From Candidatus Parvarchaeota archaeon UBA573 (GTDB lineage Archaea > Nanobdellota > Nanobdellia > Parvarchaeales > Parvarchaeaceae): a DNA stretch of 64,000 nt. A model generated the notes under the pieces. It saw nothing but the letters and a program-made list of their open reading frames with translations. It ran no database searches and had not been told where the DNA came from. This document shows positions 7,781-16,888 of the stretch, in pieces. Positions within the stretch are counted from its first letter, which is position 1; every line of letters begins with the position of its first letter. The position numbers and the translations under genes are program-made. Where the stretch lies: NCBI GenBank assembly GCA_002502045.1, contig DAPE01000011.1, positions 1-64,000 on the forward strand, given 5' to 3'.

Positions 7781-9600
7781 AAATAAAATGCGGTTTTGAA
7801 TGGCATATACAAATAGATTCTAATAAGCTTTTTTGCAGATGTAAATCAGAGATAAAAGAAAATAAAGATTATAAAGAGATAGAAAGAATTATAAAACCAT
7901 CATTTGGTGAAAGCGGTAAAATCGATATAAGCGCAGAATTTGAAGGTCAGAAAATAAAAAGGATAAAATATAAAATATTTGAGGATACTGACTGCCTTGT
8001 TGATATAGACGAGGAACCGCCTCATGAAATAGATAAAGATGCGCTTTCAACAGGGGTTGATATGGCTTATGCTTTAAATGCCTACATTTTAAATAATCTG
8101 GTATTTATGAGAAAAACTATAGTTGACGGATCTAATACAACTGGTTTCCAGCGGACAGCTATACTAGCCTTAAACGGCGAATTTAAGTTTAAAGATAAAA
8201 AAATAAAGGTTGATACTATTTCAATAGAAGAGGACTCTGCAAGAAAAGAAACAGAAAATAGAACGGAAACCACCTATTTTTTAGATAGAATAGGGATACC
8301 ATTAATAGAAATTGCTACTGGGGTTATAGATACAAATGAGAATGAGGCAAAAGAAATTGCAATGCAATTTGGTAAATTTACAAGGTTATTCAATGTTAAG
8401 AGAGGGATTGGCACAATAAGACAAGATGTAAATCTTTCGATTGAAGGCGGAAAAAGGGTAGAGTTAAAAGGATTCCAAAATATAAGAGAAATGGACAAAG
8501 TTATATTAAATGAGGCAAAGAGGCAGGAGAATTTAATAAAGATAAAAGAGGATAAAGGTTACTTAGCGGATGAAATTGATGGTTGGAGCTGGAAAGACAT
8601 AAAACCTGTATTTAACAACACAGAATCAAATTTAATAAAAAACGCGATAAAAAATGAAAAAAGCATAGTTGGAATGAGATTAAATAATTTAAAAGGAACT
8701 CTAGGCACTTATATCTGCGAAAATAAAAGATTTGGAAGCGAAATAAGCGACTATCTAAAAATTAAACTAGACTACGGAATAATTCATTACGATGAACTGC
8801 CTGCATATGGCATAAGCGAAAACGAGAAGAGGGATATAAGCAAAATTTTAGAATGCAGTGATGATGACTCCTTTTTATTTTCTGTATGTGATAAAGGTTA
8901 CGAAAACTTGGCAATTGATATAATTAAAGAGCGGATCATAACACTTCTTAAAGATGTACCTTCAGAAGTAAGACTAGTACAAGAAGATAACACTACTAAA
9001 TTTTTAAGACCAATGGGCGGAAAGGACAGGATGTATGTTGAGACAGATCTGCCAATATTAAGAATAGACAAAGAGACATTAGAGAAAGGAAAAGAATATG
9101 TTGGAAGAAGTGTAGAAACGTTAAAAGCGGAATTAAATATATCTGATGAATTTTTAGATCAGTTGATATCTTCTAGAAAACTTAACGAAGCCATAAAATT
9201 AAACAAAACAACTAAATTAGATTTTAATGTAATAATACAAGTTGCAATTGAGGATTGGAAATACATAAAAAGAAAATTCGGAAAAGAAATAAACCAAGAG
9301 GTAGTAGAAGAAATCTTAAAAAAGATAAAAAATAACGAGATAGTTAGAGATTCAGCAAGAATAATAATGGAAAACGTTGCTTTAAATGACAAAGACATTG
9401 AAGAGATAATAAAAGAAAAAAACCTCAGAAAAAAGACCTATGAAGAATTAAAATGGGAAGTTGAAAGATTAGTAAAAGACAACAATAATGGTAAGGTAGA
9501 TTCGCTCATAGTCAATCTAAAAGATAGGATAGGGACTACTTTTGAAGCAAAAGAAGCTTATAAAATTGCATCTGAGATAATTAAAAATGAAAAAAATTGA
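7777..9600 (+). CDS. gatE: Glutamyl-tRNA(Gln) amidotransferase subunit E
   Basis: GatE recognises Glu-tRNA(Gln), activates the glutamyl group with ATP and uses ammonia from GatD. The N-terminus KCGFEWHIQIDSNKLFCRC is the GatB/E cradle with zinc-type cysteines. IGIPLIEIATG and TIRQDVNLSI are core signatures. The segment RLVQEDNTTKFLRPMGGKDRMYVETDLP belongs to the AspRS-like insertion domain that sets GatE apart from GatB. The C-terminal helical YqeY-like tail runs from about residue 480 to 607. The end overlaps the next gene by 14 bases. Confidence 0.96.
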   Translation: MKIKCGFEWHIQIDSNKLFCRCKSEIKENKDYKEIERIIKPSFGESGKIDISAEFEGQKIKRIKYKIFEDTDCLVDIDEEPPHEIDKDALSTGVDMAYALNAYILNNLVFMRKTIVDGSNTTGFQRTAILALNGEFKFKDKKIKVDTISIEEDSARKETENRTETTYFLDRIGIPLIEIATGVIDTNENEAKEIAMQFGKFTRLFNVKRGIGTIRQDVNLSIEGGKRVELKGFQNIREMDKVILNEAKRQENLIKIKEDKGYLADEIDGWSWKDIKPVFNNTESNLIKNAIKNEKSIVGMRLNNLKGTLGTYICENKRFGSEISDYLKIKLDYGIIHYDELPAYGISENEKRDISKILECSDDDSFLFSVCDKGYENLAIDIIKERIITLLKDVPSEVRLVQEDNTTKFLRPMGGKDRMYVETDLPILRIDKETLEKGKEYVGRSVETLKAELNISDEFLDQLISSRKLNEAIKLNKTTKLDFNVIIQVAIEDWKYIKRKFGKEINQEVVEEILKKIKNNEIVRDSARIIMENVALNDKDIEEIIKEKNLRKKTYEELKWEVERLVKDNNNGKVDSLIVNLKDRIGTTFEAKEAYKIASEIIKNEKN

Positions 9601-10180
9601 AATTTACAAAAATTTATCAAAACTTGAGAAAATAAATAATAATATTGCAAAATTAGAACAGTACTCAACTAATGTAGAACTTGCATATGAATTAAATAGT
9701 TTCATAGACTCAGAGATTACAATTAAGGACAAGAGGGTAACTGATATTGGCTGCGGTAATGGGATACTTGGGATAACTGCTAAGCTTTTCGGGGCAAAAT
9801 TAGTTGATATGTATGACATTGACGAAAAAGCCATAGATATTGCAAGAAATAATATACTAAAAGAGGGGATTTCGAATGTTAATGCTATTAAATTGGATCT
9901 CTTTGATATAAAGGATACATATGACATAGCGATTTCTAACCCACCTTTTGGATTTCAAAGCAATTTTAATATAGAGGCTTTTATAAAAAAATTGAAAAAT
10001 TTGGCAGATAATGTATTCTTTATATACAAGGATAATAAAAACATCGCTAAAATTGCAGAGAAAAACAATTTGCAATTAAGGTATTTGGGTAATATAAAAC
10101 TCGAGAAAACAATGAATTTTCACAAAAAAAACAATTATATCTTACCAACTGTAGTCATATATAGTAAAAAACAAATATGA
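9587..10180 (+). CDS. METTL5-like N6-adenine RNA methyltransferase
   Basis: The 197-residue Rossmann methyltransferase carries EQYST at 24-28, the SAM motif DIGCGNGI at 53-60, an acidic ribose-binding YDID near 77-80, and the catalytic NPPF at 118-121. LEQYxT upstream of the SAM motif plus NPPFG is the METTL5 pattern. The eukaryotic member makes one m6A in 18S rRNA, and archaeal homologues are presumed to act on 16S rRNA. It overlaps gatE by 14 bases and the pilin-like gene by four, so all four genes form one operon. Confidence 0.85.
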   Translation: MKKIEIYKNLSKLEKINNNIAKLEQYSTNVELAYELNSFIDSEITIKDKRVTDIGCGNGILGITAKLFGAKLVDMYDIDEKAIDIARNNILKEGISNVNAIKLDLFDIKDTYDIAISNPPFGFQSNFNIEAFIKKLKNLADNVFFIYKDNKNIAKIAEKNNLQLRYLGNIKLEKTMNFHKKNNYILPTVVIYSKKQI

Positions 10181-10614
10181 AAGGCCAAATAAATTTTAGT
10201 GCATTTGTATTGATAACCGCAATAATAGCAATCTTGGTACTTGTGGTATTTGACTCTGCAATAAGAAGTTATATAATAACTAACTTTAGTAACATAGGAA
10301 AAACTCTGTCGGGCTTTAATACCAGCTTACCTAAAGAATTGATAACTAACTTTACAGCTTATAATTGCAGTTATTACTGCAGCAGTTTTTCAAGTGAGAT
10401 ATATAGTTGGACAATAAATTATAATGGCCAAAATTATTCTGCATATATAAACAGCAGTATAAGTGTAGTTTCTGAAAAAGGCAACTATTCCCTAGAAGCA
10501 TACCCAATATTATTACCTTCTGGAGAAGAATGCGCTAACGGCACTTCTATTAAGAATTACGTAAAAAGATTAACGGCTGGTAAAAACTATACTTTAGATT
10601 ATTCAATTTGCTAA
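10177..10614 (+). CDS. Secreted protein with type IV pilin-like signal
   Basis: The protein is 145 residues. The N-terminus MKGQINFSAFVLITAIIAIL is a short positive n-region followed by a long hydrophobic helix, the class III signal layout processed by archaeal prepilin peptidases. The remainder is rich in N, S, T and Y, with several N-x-S/T sites and four cysteines that could pair outside the cell. No specific pilin family is recognised. It overlaps the methyltransferase gene by ATGA and is followed by a bidirectional hairpin. Confidence 0.7.
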   Translation: MKGQINFSAFVLITAIIAILVLVVFDSAIRSYIITNFSNIGKTLSGFNTSLPKELITNFTAYNCSYYCSSFSSEIYSWTINYNGQNYSAYINSSISVVSEKGNYSLEAYPILLPSGEECANGTSIKNYVKRLTAGKNYTLDYSIC

Positions 10615-10637
10615 AAAAGCAGAACTCTGACTTTTTT
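10613..10637. terminator. Bidirectional hairpin between convergent genes
   Basis: Six A and a G, then CAGA, pair across a tiny loop with TCTG and CTTTTTT, with one bulged A. The hairpin lies between the end of the pilin-like gene and the end of the mscS region. It gives a T tract in both directions, so it can end transcripts from both sides. Confidence 0.65.
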
Positions 10638-10644
10638 AAGCTTA

Positions 10645-11495
10645 TTAATCCTTTTCAGAAACAATAATTGAAGAAGAAGCAACATCTATTTTATTCTTAT
10701 GCAAATAATCAAGAATACTGGTGCTTATTTCGCTCTGCGTTTTCTTCCTTTCCCATAAACTCGTTATATACCTGAGATTTAACTTGATGTAGTTATCATT
10801 AAATGATATGAATACTGTTGGATGAATATCCCCTCTGGAAATAAAATATACTCTCTTTAATTTTTCATAATCCTTCATTGCGCCTTCAAAAAAACTTTCG
10901 TTTTTGTATTTGCAATATTTTTTATTTCTTTTGCTATTTTTTTGTAATCCGAGTTAAAAAGTATTGGTATAGTTATATTATCCCAGATATAATCAAAGCT
11001 CTTTGAAAAATTTATTACATCACTGCGCATTATCTGGTTATTTGGAATTTCTACAATTCTACCCGTGTATAGGTCACCTTCTACCCAGTCGTTTATCTCC
11101 ATTAAAGTTATAAAAAACATGTTTATGTCGATTATGTCCCCTTCTTCGGTCCCTATTTTAATTCTATCGCCTACTTTTATTGGCTTCATAAAAAGGATTA
11201 TTACCCAAGCAAGTAAACTTGTCAAAGGGTCTCTTAATGAAAACGCTATTCCTGCGGAAAAAAGGCCTGCAGACAAAGCTACTATGCTGCTGTTGTTAAC
11301 AAGCATGGAAAGGATTATTACAAAATCTATAAAAATAAGAATGCCTGCCAGTAACTTTTTCAGATTATATCTCTGCTTAATATCACTTATCTTTGAGATT
11401 AATTTTGAGAATAAGTAGTATATGCTATAAGATATCAGAATAAGAATAACAATCTCGGATACTATATAGATAATATAAAGTGGAATTACAAACAT
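10645..11495 (-). pseudogene. MscS-family mechanosensitive channel split by a one-base frameshift
   Basis: Two overlapping frames together make one MscS channel. The first (10875-11495, 206 aa) has about three membrane helices, the pore helix region ALSAGLFSAGIAFSLRDPLTSLL, and the beta domain KVGDRIKIGTEEGDI with VEIPNNQIM. The second (10645-10878, 77 aa) is the missing C-terminal alpha-beta domain, PTVFISFNDNYIKLNLRY. The frames meet at a run of seven T on the coding strand. Adding one T joins them as KVFFEGAMKDYEK, a natural MscS sequence. It is therefore a sequencing error, a real mutation, or programmed slippage. MscS channels release solutes on osmotic downshock. Confidence 0.85.
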
Positions 11496-11539
11496 AGATA
11501 GTTTTAAAGAAGGCTTGGTATTTATATTTTTAAAATAAA

Positions 11540-11731
11540 TTAAGGAAGACTATTATTTATAGAAGAGGTATTTGGAGAGGAATGAATAAGGCCTGTCAAT
11601 GGTGCAAATATACCGCTCTTTAACAGGTAAAGAAGTATCACTAGCAAAGCGAGTGCTATCACTATAATTACTATTATAGTTATACCCAGCTCCATTCCTT
11701 TTTTGTTAATGTGCATAAGTTTCAATGTCAT
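11540..11731 (-). CDS. Small pilin-like membrane protein, 63 aa
   Basis: The n-region MTLKLMHINKKG is followed by a hydrophobic helix, MELGITIIVIIVIALALLVI, and a short polar tail. The KKG-M-E layout fits a class III prepilin signal, with cleavage after the glycine. An internal ATG six codons in is an alternative start. It is possibly co-transcribed with the mscS gene 44 bases downstream. It could instead be a simple one-helix membrane peptide. Confidence 0.55.
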   Translation of the reverse strand: MTLKLMHINKKGMELGITIIVIIVIALALLVILLYLLKSGIFAPLTGLIHSSPNTSSINNSLP

Positions 11732-11868
11732 TTAATACATTAATATTTTAATTATTAGATATAAACCTTCAAAAAGCTGTATCTCGCGAATATTTCAAAC
11801 ATTGCTGTTATTGTAGAGCATTGCACAGCACAAAATAGTTATTAATATGTTAAAAACCAGAAAAATTA

Positions 11869-13776
11869 ATGAAGATTATATACAACGGAAAGGAGAAAGA
11901 GTTCAAAAATGGGGAAAAAGCTATAGAGATAGCTAGAGAATTAAACGCCCCTAAAGACATAATTGTAGCAGAGATAAATGGAAGGCTTATTGATTTATCT
12001 GCAGAAATAAAAGAAGACGGAGAGATAAAATTCTTTACATTCAAAGATAAAACTGGTAAAAAGGTATTTTGGCATTCATCTGCACATATACTTGCAACCG
12101 CTGTAAAGAGGCTTTATCCTGATGCTGTACTTGGTATAGGGCCTGCAATAGATGAAGGTTTTTACTATGATATCTACAATCTTAAAGTAGGAGATAACGA
12201 TTTAGAAAAAATAGAGAAAGAAATGGAGAATGTAGTTAAAGAGAAGCTCAAATTTGAAAGGAAGGACATATCAAAAGAAGAAGCCGTAGAACTATTAAAA
12301 AATAACAAATTTAAACTTGAGATAATCGAAGGAGTAAACGGCAATTTAAGTATATACAGAAATGGAGAGTTCTATGACTTATGCAGAGGACCTCATATAC
12401 CGTCTACAGAGTATTTAGGAGCAGTTAAACTCTTAAAAGTTTCTGGAGCTTACTGGAAAGGAGATAATAAAAGGGAAGTAATGACAAGAATTTACGGCAT
12501 CAGTTTTCCTTCCAAGAAAGATTTAGAGGAGTATTTGAAATTGATAGAAGAAAGGAAAGAACATGATCATAAAAAAATTGGAAAAGAACTAGAACTCTTT
12601 GAATTTTCAGATCTTTCACCAGGTTCTCCATTCTTTACTACAAAGGGGACCATAATTTATAATGAACTCCTAAAGTTTGCAAAAGAATTAGATAAAAAAT
12701 ATGACTATACTGAAATAATAACTCCTATTATTGCAAAGATAGATCTCTGGAAAATAAGTGGGCACTTTGATAAATATAAAGAGAACATGTTTAGAGTTAC
12801 TCCATTTGAATCAGATGAAGAGTATGGTTTAAAGCCAATGAACTGCCCTTTCTCTGCATTACTTTTTAAGTCAAAAACGAGAAGTTATAGAGACCTGCCA
12901 ATGAGACTCTCAGATTATGGGTTTTTACATAGATATGAGCTTGAAGGCACTTTAGATGGGCTTTTGAGAACCCGCTTAATGGAGCAGAATGATTCCCATG
13001 TCTATGTTACTGAAGAACAGATAGAGAGTGAAATAATTAGGATGTTTAATATACTGGATGATACTTATAAACCATTTAATTTTAAACCGATAATGGTACT
13101 TGCGACAAGGCCTGAAAAAAGAATAGGAGAAGAAGCCCTTTGGGACAAAGCGGAAGGGATACTTAAAGGAGCTTTGGATAAAAAAGGTTACAAATATGAG
13201 ATAAAGGAAGGAGACGGTGCATTTTATGGACCTAAAATTGACATTTACGTGCTTGATTTCAGTGGGAGAGTAGAAGACGCTTACGCAGTATCTACTATAC
13301 AGCTAGATTTTAACCTTGCAGTTAGGTTTGACGCAAAATATATCGGCAAAGACAATAAGGAACACTTTCCTATAGTAATACACCGCTCAATAATGGGTAC
13401 CATAGGAAGATTTATGGGTATAATACTTGAAAATTTAAAGGGGGAACTACCAGTATGGTTAGCTCCTGTACAAGTTAAGGTTCTTACAATAACTGAAAGG
13501 AATAATGAATATGCTGAAGGTATTATTAAAAAATTAAAGGATAACAATATAAGAGAAGAAAGTGACATTGAAAACGGCACTTTGGACTACAAAATAAGAA
13601 AAGCACAGCTTGAGAAGATACCTTTTATTATCGTAATAGGGGATAAAGAAGAAGAAAAGAAGACAATAGCAGTAAGAAACAGAAAAGGAAAGACGAGATA
13701 TAATGTGGATATTGATGAATTTATAAAAAACCTTTTAAATGATATAAATAATAAATTAGAGTATGAAGAAAAATGA
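11869..13776 (+). CDS. thrS: Threonyl-tRNA synthetase, bacterial-type architecture
   Basis: The enzyme charges tRNA-Thr. Domain order is TGS (1-60), a bacterial/eukaryotic-type N2 editing domain with H69-x3-H73 and C172-RGP-H176, the class II catalytic core (about 240-530) with PMNCPF and the motif 3 region IGRFMGIILE, and the anticodon-binding domain (540-635). Most euryarchaeal ThrRS enzymes instead carry a D-aminoacyl deacylase-like editing domain. This architecture therefore suggests acquisition from bacteria. At 635 residues it is full length. It overlaps the HPP-family gene by 14 bases. Confidence 0.95.
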   Translation: MKIIYNGKEKEFKNGEKAIEIARELNAPKDIIVAEINGRLIDLSAEIKEDGEIKFFTFKDKTGKKVFWHSSAHILATAVKRLYPDAVLGIGPAIDEGFYYDIYNLKVGDNDLEKIEKEMENVVKEKLKFERKDISKEEAVELLKNNKFKLEIIEGVNGNLSIYRNGEFYDLCRGPHIPSTEYLGAVKLLKVSGAYWKGDNKREVMTRIYGISFPSKKDLEEYLKLIEERKEHDHKKIGKELELFEFSDLSPGSPFFTTKGTIIYNELLKFAKELDKKYDYTEIITPIIAKIDLWKISGHFDKYKENMFRVTPFESDEEYGLKPMNCPFSALLFKSKTRSYRDLPMRLSDYGFLHRYELEGTLDGLLRTRLMEQNDSHVYVTEEQIESEIIRMFNILDDTYKPFNFKPIMVLATRPEKRIGEEALWDKAEGILKGALDKKGYKYEIKEGDGAFYGPKIDIYVLDFSGRVEDAYAVSTIQLDFNLAVRFDAKYIGKDNKEHFPIVIHRSIMGTIGRFMGIILENLKGELPVWLAPVQVKVLTITERNNEYAEGIIKKLKDNNIREESDIENGTLDYKIRKAQLEKIPFIIVIGDKEEEKKTIAVRNRKGKTRYNVDIDEFIKNLLNDINNKLEYEEK

Positions 13777-14305
13777 ATTTAAACACAAAGAATACAAGAA
13801 ATTAAAACATAAACTTAATAGAAACAATATAATTATACCACTTATAGCTACTTCATTTATAGTTGTACTATTAATTTTTGTTTTACACCAAATAAATTTT
13901 GATATAAGAGAAATAAACGGAGCTTCAGCATTGATATTTACTTCCTTTGCAAGCAGCGCATTTATCTTATTTTTAATGCCGTATTCAAAAGCAGCAAAAA
14001 GAACAAGATTTGTTAAAAGTTATCTTATTGCTGGCTTTTTCGGGTATATTGGATTTGTTCTATCACACTTTATAAATTTTTATTTTGTCGTAGGAGTAAT
14101 AATATTCATAGTTTCATTTTTGTTATTCGAAACAGACAGTGAACATCCCCCTGCAATTGGAATAGCTGTAGCTTTTTTAATATTTAAGATTCCAGCATAT
14201 GGTATAATTACTTTAATAGCAGGAGTTATTATTTTATTTGCTGCTAAATACTTAATGCAGAAAATAGGAATCCTTAGCAAAGCAAGTGAATTCAAGGTTA
14301 AATAA
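13763..14305 (+). CDS. HPP-family integral membrane protein
   Basis: The protein has 180 residues with about five hydrophobic helices after a very basic N-terminal 20 residues. The family-naming motif appears as SEHPPAIGIAVAF, between helices four and five. HPP proteins are poorly understood; some plant and cyanobacterial members move nitrite. The start overlaps the end of thrS, so the two are probably co-translated, though no functional link is evident. The very basic N-terminus should stay in the cytoplasm. Confidence 0.7.
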   Translation: MKKNEFKHKEYKKLKHKLNRNNIIIPLIATSFIVVLLIFVLHQINFDIREINGASALIFTSFASSAFILFLMPYSKAAKRTRFVKSYLIAGFFGYIGFVLSHFINFYFVVGVIIFIVSFLLFETDSEHPPAIGIAVAFLIFKIPAYGIITLIAGVIILFAAKYLMQKIGILSKASEFKVK

Positions 14306-14357
14306 ACTTTTTATAATAAACTATTTGACTTTAGATATTTTAAAAAAATATAAAATT

Positions 14358-14441
14358 CGCTCAGGGAGGGATTCGGACCCTCAAGGGATTGCTCCCATAA
14401 GCTCTCCAGGCTTACGCGATGCCAGGTTACGCAACCTGAGC
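14358..14441 (-). tRNA. tRNA-Ser(GGA)
   Basis: Acceptor GCTCAGG pairs with CCTGAGC. The anticodon arm TAAGC-CTGGAGA-GCTTA gives anticodon GGA (Ser). A long variable arm with a GGGA/TCCC stem and discriminator G are both hallmarks of serine tRNAs. No intron and no CCA are encoded. Confidence 0.95.
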
Positions 14442-14520
14442 TTAAAACATTATATATAATTTAAAGTAACTTATAAATACCTATCATAAAATATTTAACC
14501 CTCAAAATGCAATAGTAGTA

Positions 14521-14793
14521 ATGGAAGAATGGTATAAACATCATAAAAGCAAAGCTGTAAAAGAAGTAAAATTTAACGGTTATGAAGTAAAATACACTAG
14601 AAAAGAAGAACATGAGGATACTCAACCTAGAAATGAAAAATTACCTGTAAACATAGACAAAGAGCAATTGAAGATAACTAAAGATGGAGAAAAAATAAAG
14701 GTTAGGAAAAAGGACAAACTTGCTATAATAGACGCAATAAAGCAAGACAATGTAGATCAGGTTGATCAGATACTTAAAACCTTGAAAAGTTGA
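14521..14793 (+). CDS. Hypothetical charged protein, 90 aa
   Basis: No family is recognised. The protein is highly charged (many K, E, D) and soluble, and starts WYKHHKSKAVKEVKFNGYEV. The C-terminal third, IDAIKQDNVDQVDQILKTLK, is amphipathic helix. The codon pattern matches the neighbours. It stands alone between tRNA-Ser and the convergent phosphatase gene, which it faces end to end with eight bases between. The 79-base upstream gap is A+T-rich and could hold a promoter. Confidence 0.6.
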   Translation: MEEWYKHHKSKAVKEVKFNGYEVKYTRKEEHEDTQPRNEKLPVNIDKEQLKITKDGEKIKVRKKDKLAIIDAIKQDNVDQVDQILKTLKS

Positions 14794-14801
14794 GAGTTTT
14801 A

Positions 14802-15209
14802 TTATTTTCTATCCAGCTCTGAAATTAACTCCTTTACTTTTTTATATATATCTTCAATTATTTTTATCTTTTCTTCTGCAGAAAGACCATCTAATTCTGG
14901 TATGTACCAGTGCTCCGCTTTTTGTATATAGCTTTGCGGTATAAGTATGCAGTCCTTGGGATCACAGACAATTATTATTTTGTCAGCGCTTTTCAATAAA
15001 TCTAGAGTAGGTAACTTAGGGATTTGCCTACTCATATCTATTCCGAACCTTTCTTGCACTAATTTTATATTTATAGGGTTTATCCCATTACCAACAGAAC
15101 TACCCGCTACACTGAGAGCTTTGTGTTTTTTAGTAAGTCCATTAAATAATGCTTCTGCAATCTGACTTCTGCTGGTGTTATACTTACAGATAAAAAGAAC
15201 AAATGACAT
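14802..15209 (-). CDS. Low-molecular-weight phosphotyrosine phosphatase/ArsC-like protein
   Basis: The 135-residue protein opens with FICKYNTSRSQIAEALF, which contains the CX5R phosphate loop (C8 to R14, then S15). This fold covers LMW protein-tyrosine phosphatases and thioredoxin-linked arsenate reductases. The C-terminal general-acid region reads HWYIPELDG in place of the common DP motif. The cysteine pair CDPKDC near residues 90-95 might give an arsenate-reductase-type redox partner. It is the last gene of the KaiC/GTPase/LC7 set, two bases after the LC7 gene, so a regulatory phosphatase is plausible. Confidence 0.8.
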   Translation of the reverse strand: MSFVLFICKYNTSRSQIAEALFNGLTKKHKALSVAGSSVGNGINPINIKLVQERFGIDMSRQIPKLPTLDLLKSADKIIIVCDPKDCILIPQSYIQKAEHWYIPELDGLSAEEKIKIIEDIYKKVKELISELDRK

Positions 15210-15211
15210 TC

Positions 15212-15586
15212 TTACTGCTTCATTATTCCAGCGATTTCAGTTGATGCTTTAGATGATTCTAAAAGAATCAAACCATAATTTGTATTAGGATCAATCATTA
15301 TTGTAAGTATTGCATCTTCACCCGCCTGCACGGCGACAACTCTTATATCTTTAGATTCCGCTACTACCCTTTCTAAGGTATTTTTCGCACCTAGAGATTT
15401 AATAGCCGTCTCTGCTGAACCTACCATCGAAGCTAACATTGCTGCAAAAGTATTAGGATCTACATCCTCTGGCATTAAAGACACCATCGGCAAACCATTA
15501 GAAGATATAACAGCGGATGCTTTAATTCCTCCTACTGTACTCAACCTCTGTAAAACACTTTTCAACTGTTCAGATTTTGTAGCCAT
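15212..15586 (-). CDS. Roadblock/LC7 domain protein
   Basis: This 124-residue protein is a single LC7 domain: LKSVLQRLSTVGGIKASAVIS, SNGLPMVSL, then ESKDIRVVAVQAGEDAILTIMI. Proteins of this fold (MglB, CvnB) partner small Ras-like GTPases, as activators or scaffolds. The gene lies 30 bases downstream of a KaiC-like/GTPase fusion, so the protein is probably its partner. The helical N-terminus and the glycine-poor C-terminus fit dimerisation. No membrane segment is present. Confidence 0.88.
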   Translation of the reverse strand: MATKSEQLKSVLQRLSTVGGIKASAVISSNGLPMVSLMPEDVDPNTFAAMLASMVGSAETAIKSLGAKNTLERVVAESKDIRVVAVQAGEDAILTIMIDPNTNYGLILLESSKASTEIAGIMKQ

Positions 15587-15616
15587 ATTTAACTTATAAA
15601 TTCTTTATTTAAATAA

Positions 15617-16855
15617 TTATGTTAACTGCTTAAATAATGCTGATAACGCTTCATTTATCCCCTCAGACTTTAGTTTAGTAGGTTGATTTGGATCAACCGT
15701 TGATAGGTTCTCTGCTACTGTTTGTATTAATGTTATCGCAGAGTCTAAATGAAGCCTTTCTCTTATTTCTTCTCCTTTGAGCGCACCTTTGAGATCAGCT
15801 TTATTAGCTATAACCACAACAGGAAGACCATAGGTTTCCGTTTTTCTAAGCATTTCAACTGCCCTTGGAAACTGCTCCGGTTTCGTTGAATCTACTATAA
15901 GAAATACTCCTATTGCTTCTTCCCCAAGCATCTTAAGTAAGGGATCAAATCTTTCTTGTCCTGGAGTTCCAAATAAATCTGCGCGGTAACCCTTAAAGTC
16001 TACACTTCCATGATCAAGAGCTATAGTTCCACCTAGCTTATCAACACTTACAGCATCCTTCGAAGCGCTGTGTATAAATGAACTTTTTCCTGCATCTGTT
16101 GGGCCTGTAACTAAAATCTTAGGAAAGTAAACTTTTATTCCTCCAGGTTTAATTGCCTTGAAAAGAACAGAAGACAGTGCGTTAGCTTCTTTTACCCAAT
16201 CACACTTTAAAACAGCAAAATATTGGCCGAATATTACTCTTTTTTCAATCCCCTTGACTTCTATAGTAGAGTTGACCTTTGAAAGCAATTTATCTACATT
16301 TTCCTTCTCATAACCCCAATCAGTAAAGAGAAGAACTGCTGCAGAATTATGGCTAACTACTGCATTTTTTATTTCGTCTATAAATGATAAAACAAATGGG
16401 AAATTGAAGAAATCTGCAAGTAATGAAAAAGAGTCTATGACTATTAACCCATACCCATTACCAAGCGCTCCAATAACCTTAGATTTTACTTCTTCAATAT
16501 CATAAGGATTGTTTATAACTTTTATGTGATCTGTTTCATCGGATTTTATACCGGTTATTCCACTATAAGCATCTAATATGAATAGGTTATCATTTGCAGG
16601 GAAATCATAATCTTTCATATCTGTTAAATAAGACTGCGGAGAAGTTCTATTAAGAAATACTAATACTTTTACTCCTGATGTTATGTTCTTGTGAATTATC
16701 TGGTAACCGAACACTTCATTTCCAACAGAAGGAGAAGCAGAGATTAATACTATTTTCTTTTCAGGGATACCCTTAAGCTGCTCATCTAATTTAGCTATAC
16801 CAAAATAAGGGTCTATATCCTCTTCATTCCCATCCAATCCTTTATATTCTGCCAT
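15617..16855 (-). CDS. KaiC/RecA-like domain fused to a small Ras-like GTPase
   Basis: The 412 residues form two domains. Residues 1-235 look like a KaiC/RecA-type ATPase with beta-strands LIVID (D141) and AAVLLFTDW, but the Walker A position reads SASPSVGNE at 39-47, without GKS/T. ATP hydrolysis there is doubtful. Residues 246-412 are a small GTPase: G1 GPTDAGKSS (251-259), G3 LFGTPGQERF (294-303) and G4 NKAD (351-354). The GTPGQ form, with G replacing the usual D, recurs in MglA/CvnD-like prokaryotic GTPases known to pair with LC7 proteins. The LC7 gene follows directly. I know no named family with this fusion. Confidence 0.85.
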   Translation of the reverse strand: MAEYKGLDGNEEDIDPYFGIAKLDEQLKGIPEKKIVLISASPSVGNEVFGYQIIHKNITSGVKVLVFLNRTSPQSYLTDMKDYDFPANDNLFILDAYSGITGIKSDETDHIKVINNPYDIEEVKSKVIGALGNGYGLIVIDSFSLLADFFNFPFVLSFIDEIKNAVVSHNSAAVLLFTDWGYEKENVDKLLSKVNSTIEVKGIEKRVIFGQYFAVLKCDWVKEANALSSVLFKAIKPGGIKVYFPKILVTGPTDAGKSSFIHSASKDAVSVDKLGGTIALDHGSVDFKGYRADLFGTPGQERFDPLLKMLGEEAIGVFLIVDSTKPEQFPRAVEMLRKTETYGLPVVVIANKADLKGALKGEEIRERLHLDSAITLIQTVAENLSTVDPNQPTKLKSEGINEALSALFKQLT

Positions 16856-16888
16856 ATAACAATATAGAAATAATTACTTTTAAATATA

